Assembly: GCA_003555185.1 (NCBI GenBank)
Contig: PWFZ01000464.1
Span: forward strand, 1-6,223
DNA length: 6,223 nt
Source: Balneolaceae bacterium
Lineage (GTDB): Bacteria; Bacteroidota; Rhodothermia; Balneolales; Balneolaceae
Direction of reading: 5' to 3'
Under the pieces are notes generated by a model. It was not told where the DNA came from. It worked only from the letters and a program-made list of their open reading frames with translations, and made no database searches. Positions 6,223-6,223 of the stretch are shown here, piece by piece. The position numbers were made by a program, and so were the translations under genes. Numbering within the stretch: the stretch's first letter is position 1; each line of letters opens with the position of its first letter.

Positions 6223-6223
6223 G

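Noticed and set aside
1..6223. Defence system, mobile element, CRISPR array, tRNA or rRNA
   Set aside because: All genes are housekeeping or general-family types. No transposase, integrase, regularly spaced direct repeats or cloverleaf-like stretch was seen on either strand.

Overview
The window is ordinary bacterial chromosome with moderate-to-low G+C and dense coding. One partial gene lies on the plus strand, and seven genes, one of them partial, lie on the minus strand. Gene content, weak Shine-Dalgarno signals, 4-bp start/stop overlaps and an RluB with a long Arg/Ser-rich N-terminal extension suggest the Bacteroidota/Balneolota (Balneola-like) branch. This placement is inferred from protein style, not from a marker gene.

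Layout, left to right. (1) Bases 2-676 (+) hold the C-terminal part of an NRDE/TANGO2-family protein. It ends tail-to-tail with the next gene, and their stop codons interlock. (2) Bases 673-4624 (-) look like one operon. In transcription order it encodes an LCIB/LCIC-type (beta-like) carbonic anhydrase-domain protein, an RluB-family 23S rRNA pseudouridine synthase, a serine alpha/beta hydrolase and an exported TPR protein. The spacings are +20 bp, a 4-bp overlap and +12 bp. (3) Bases 4625-4821 are the only real intergenic gap. Just upstream of the first gene of this operon it carries four copies of a GGTTWAA motif. (4) Bases 4822-6223 (-) hold a second overlapping block, cysS (3' part) - yidD - hisI.

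How the genes relate. The cysS-yidD-hisI block mixes tRNA charging, membrane-protein insertion and histidine biosynthesis, so it looks like a growth-linked housekeeping transcription unit. The carbonic anhydrase-rluB-hydrolase-TPR block has no obvious shared pathway. The most distinctive item is the LCIB-type protein. That family is best known from the algal CO2-concentrating mechanism; here it is a bacterial gene with the putative Cys/His/Cys zinc ligands intact, starting from a non-ATG codon downstream of a small repeat cluster.

I see no mobile element, CRISPR array, tRNA, rRNA or phage gene. I found no convincing new multi-gene system.
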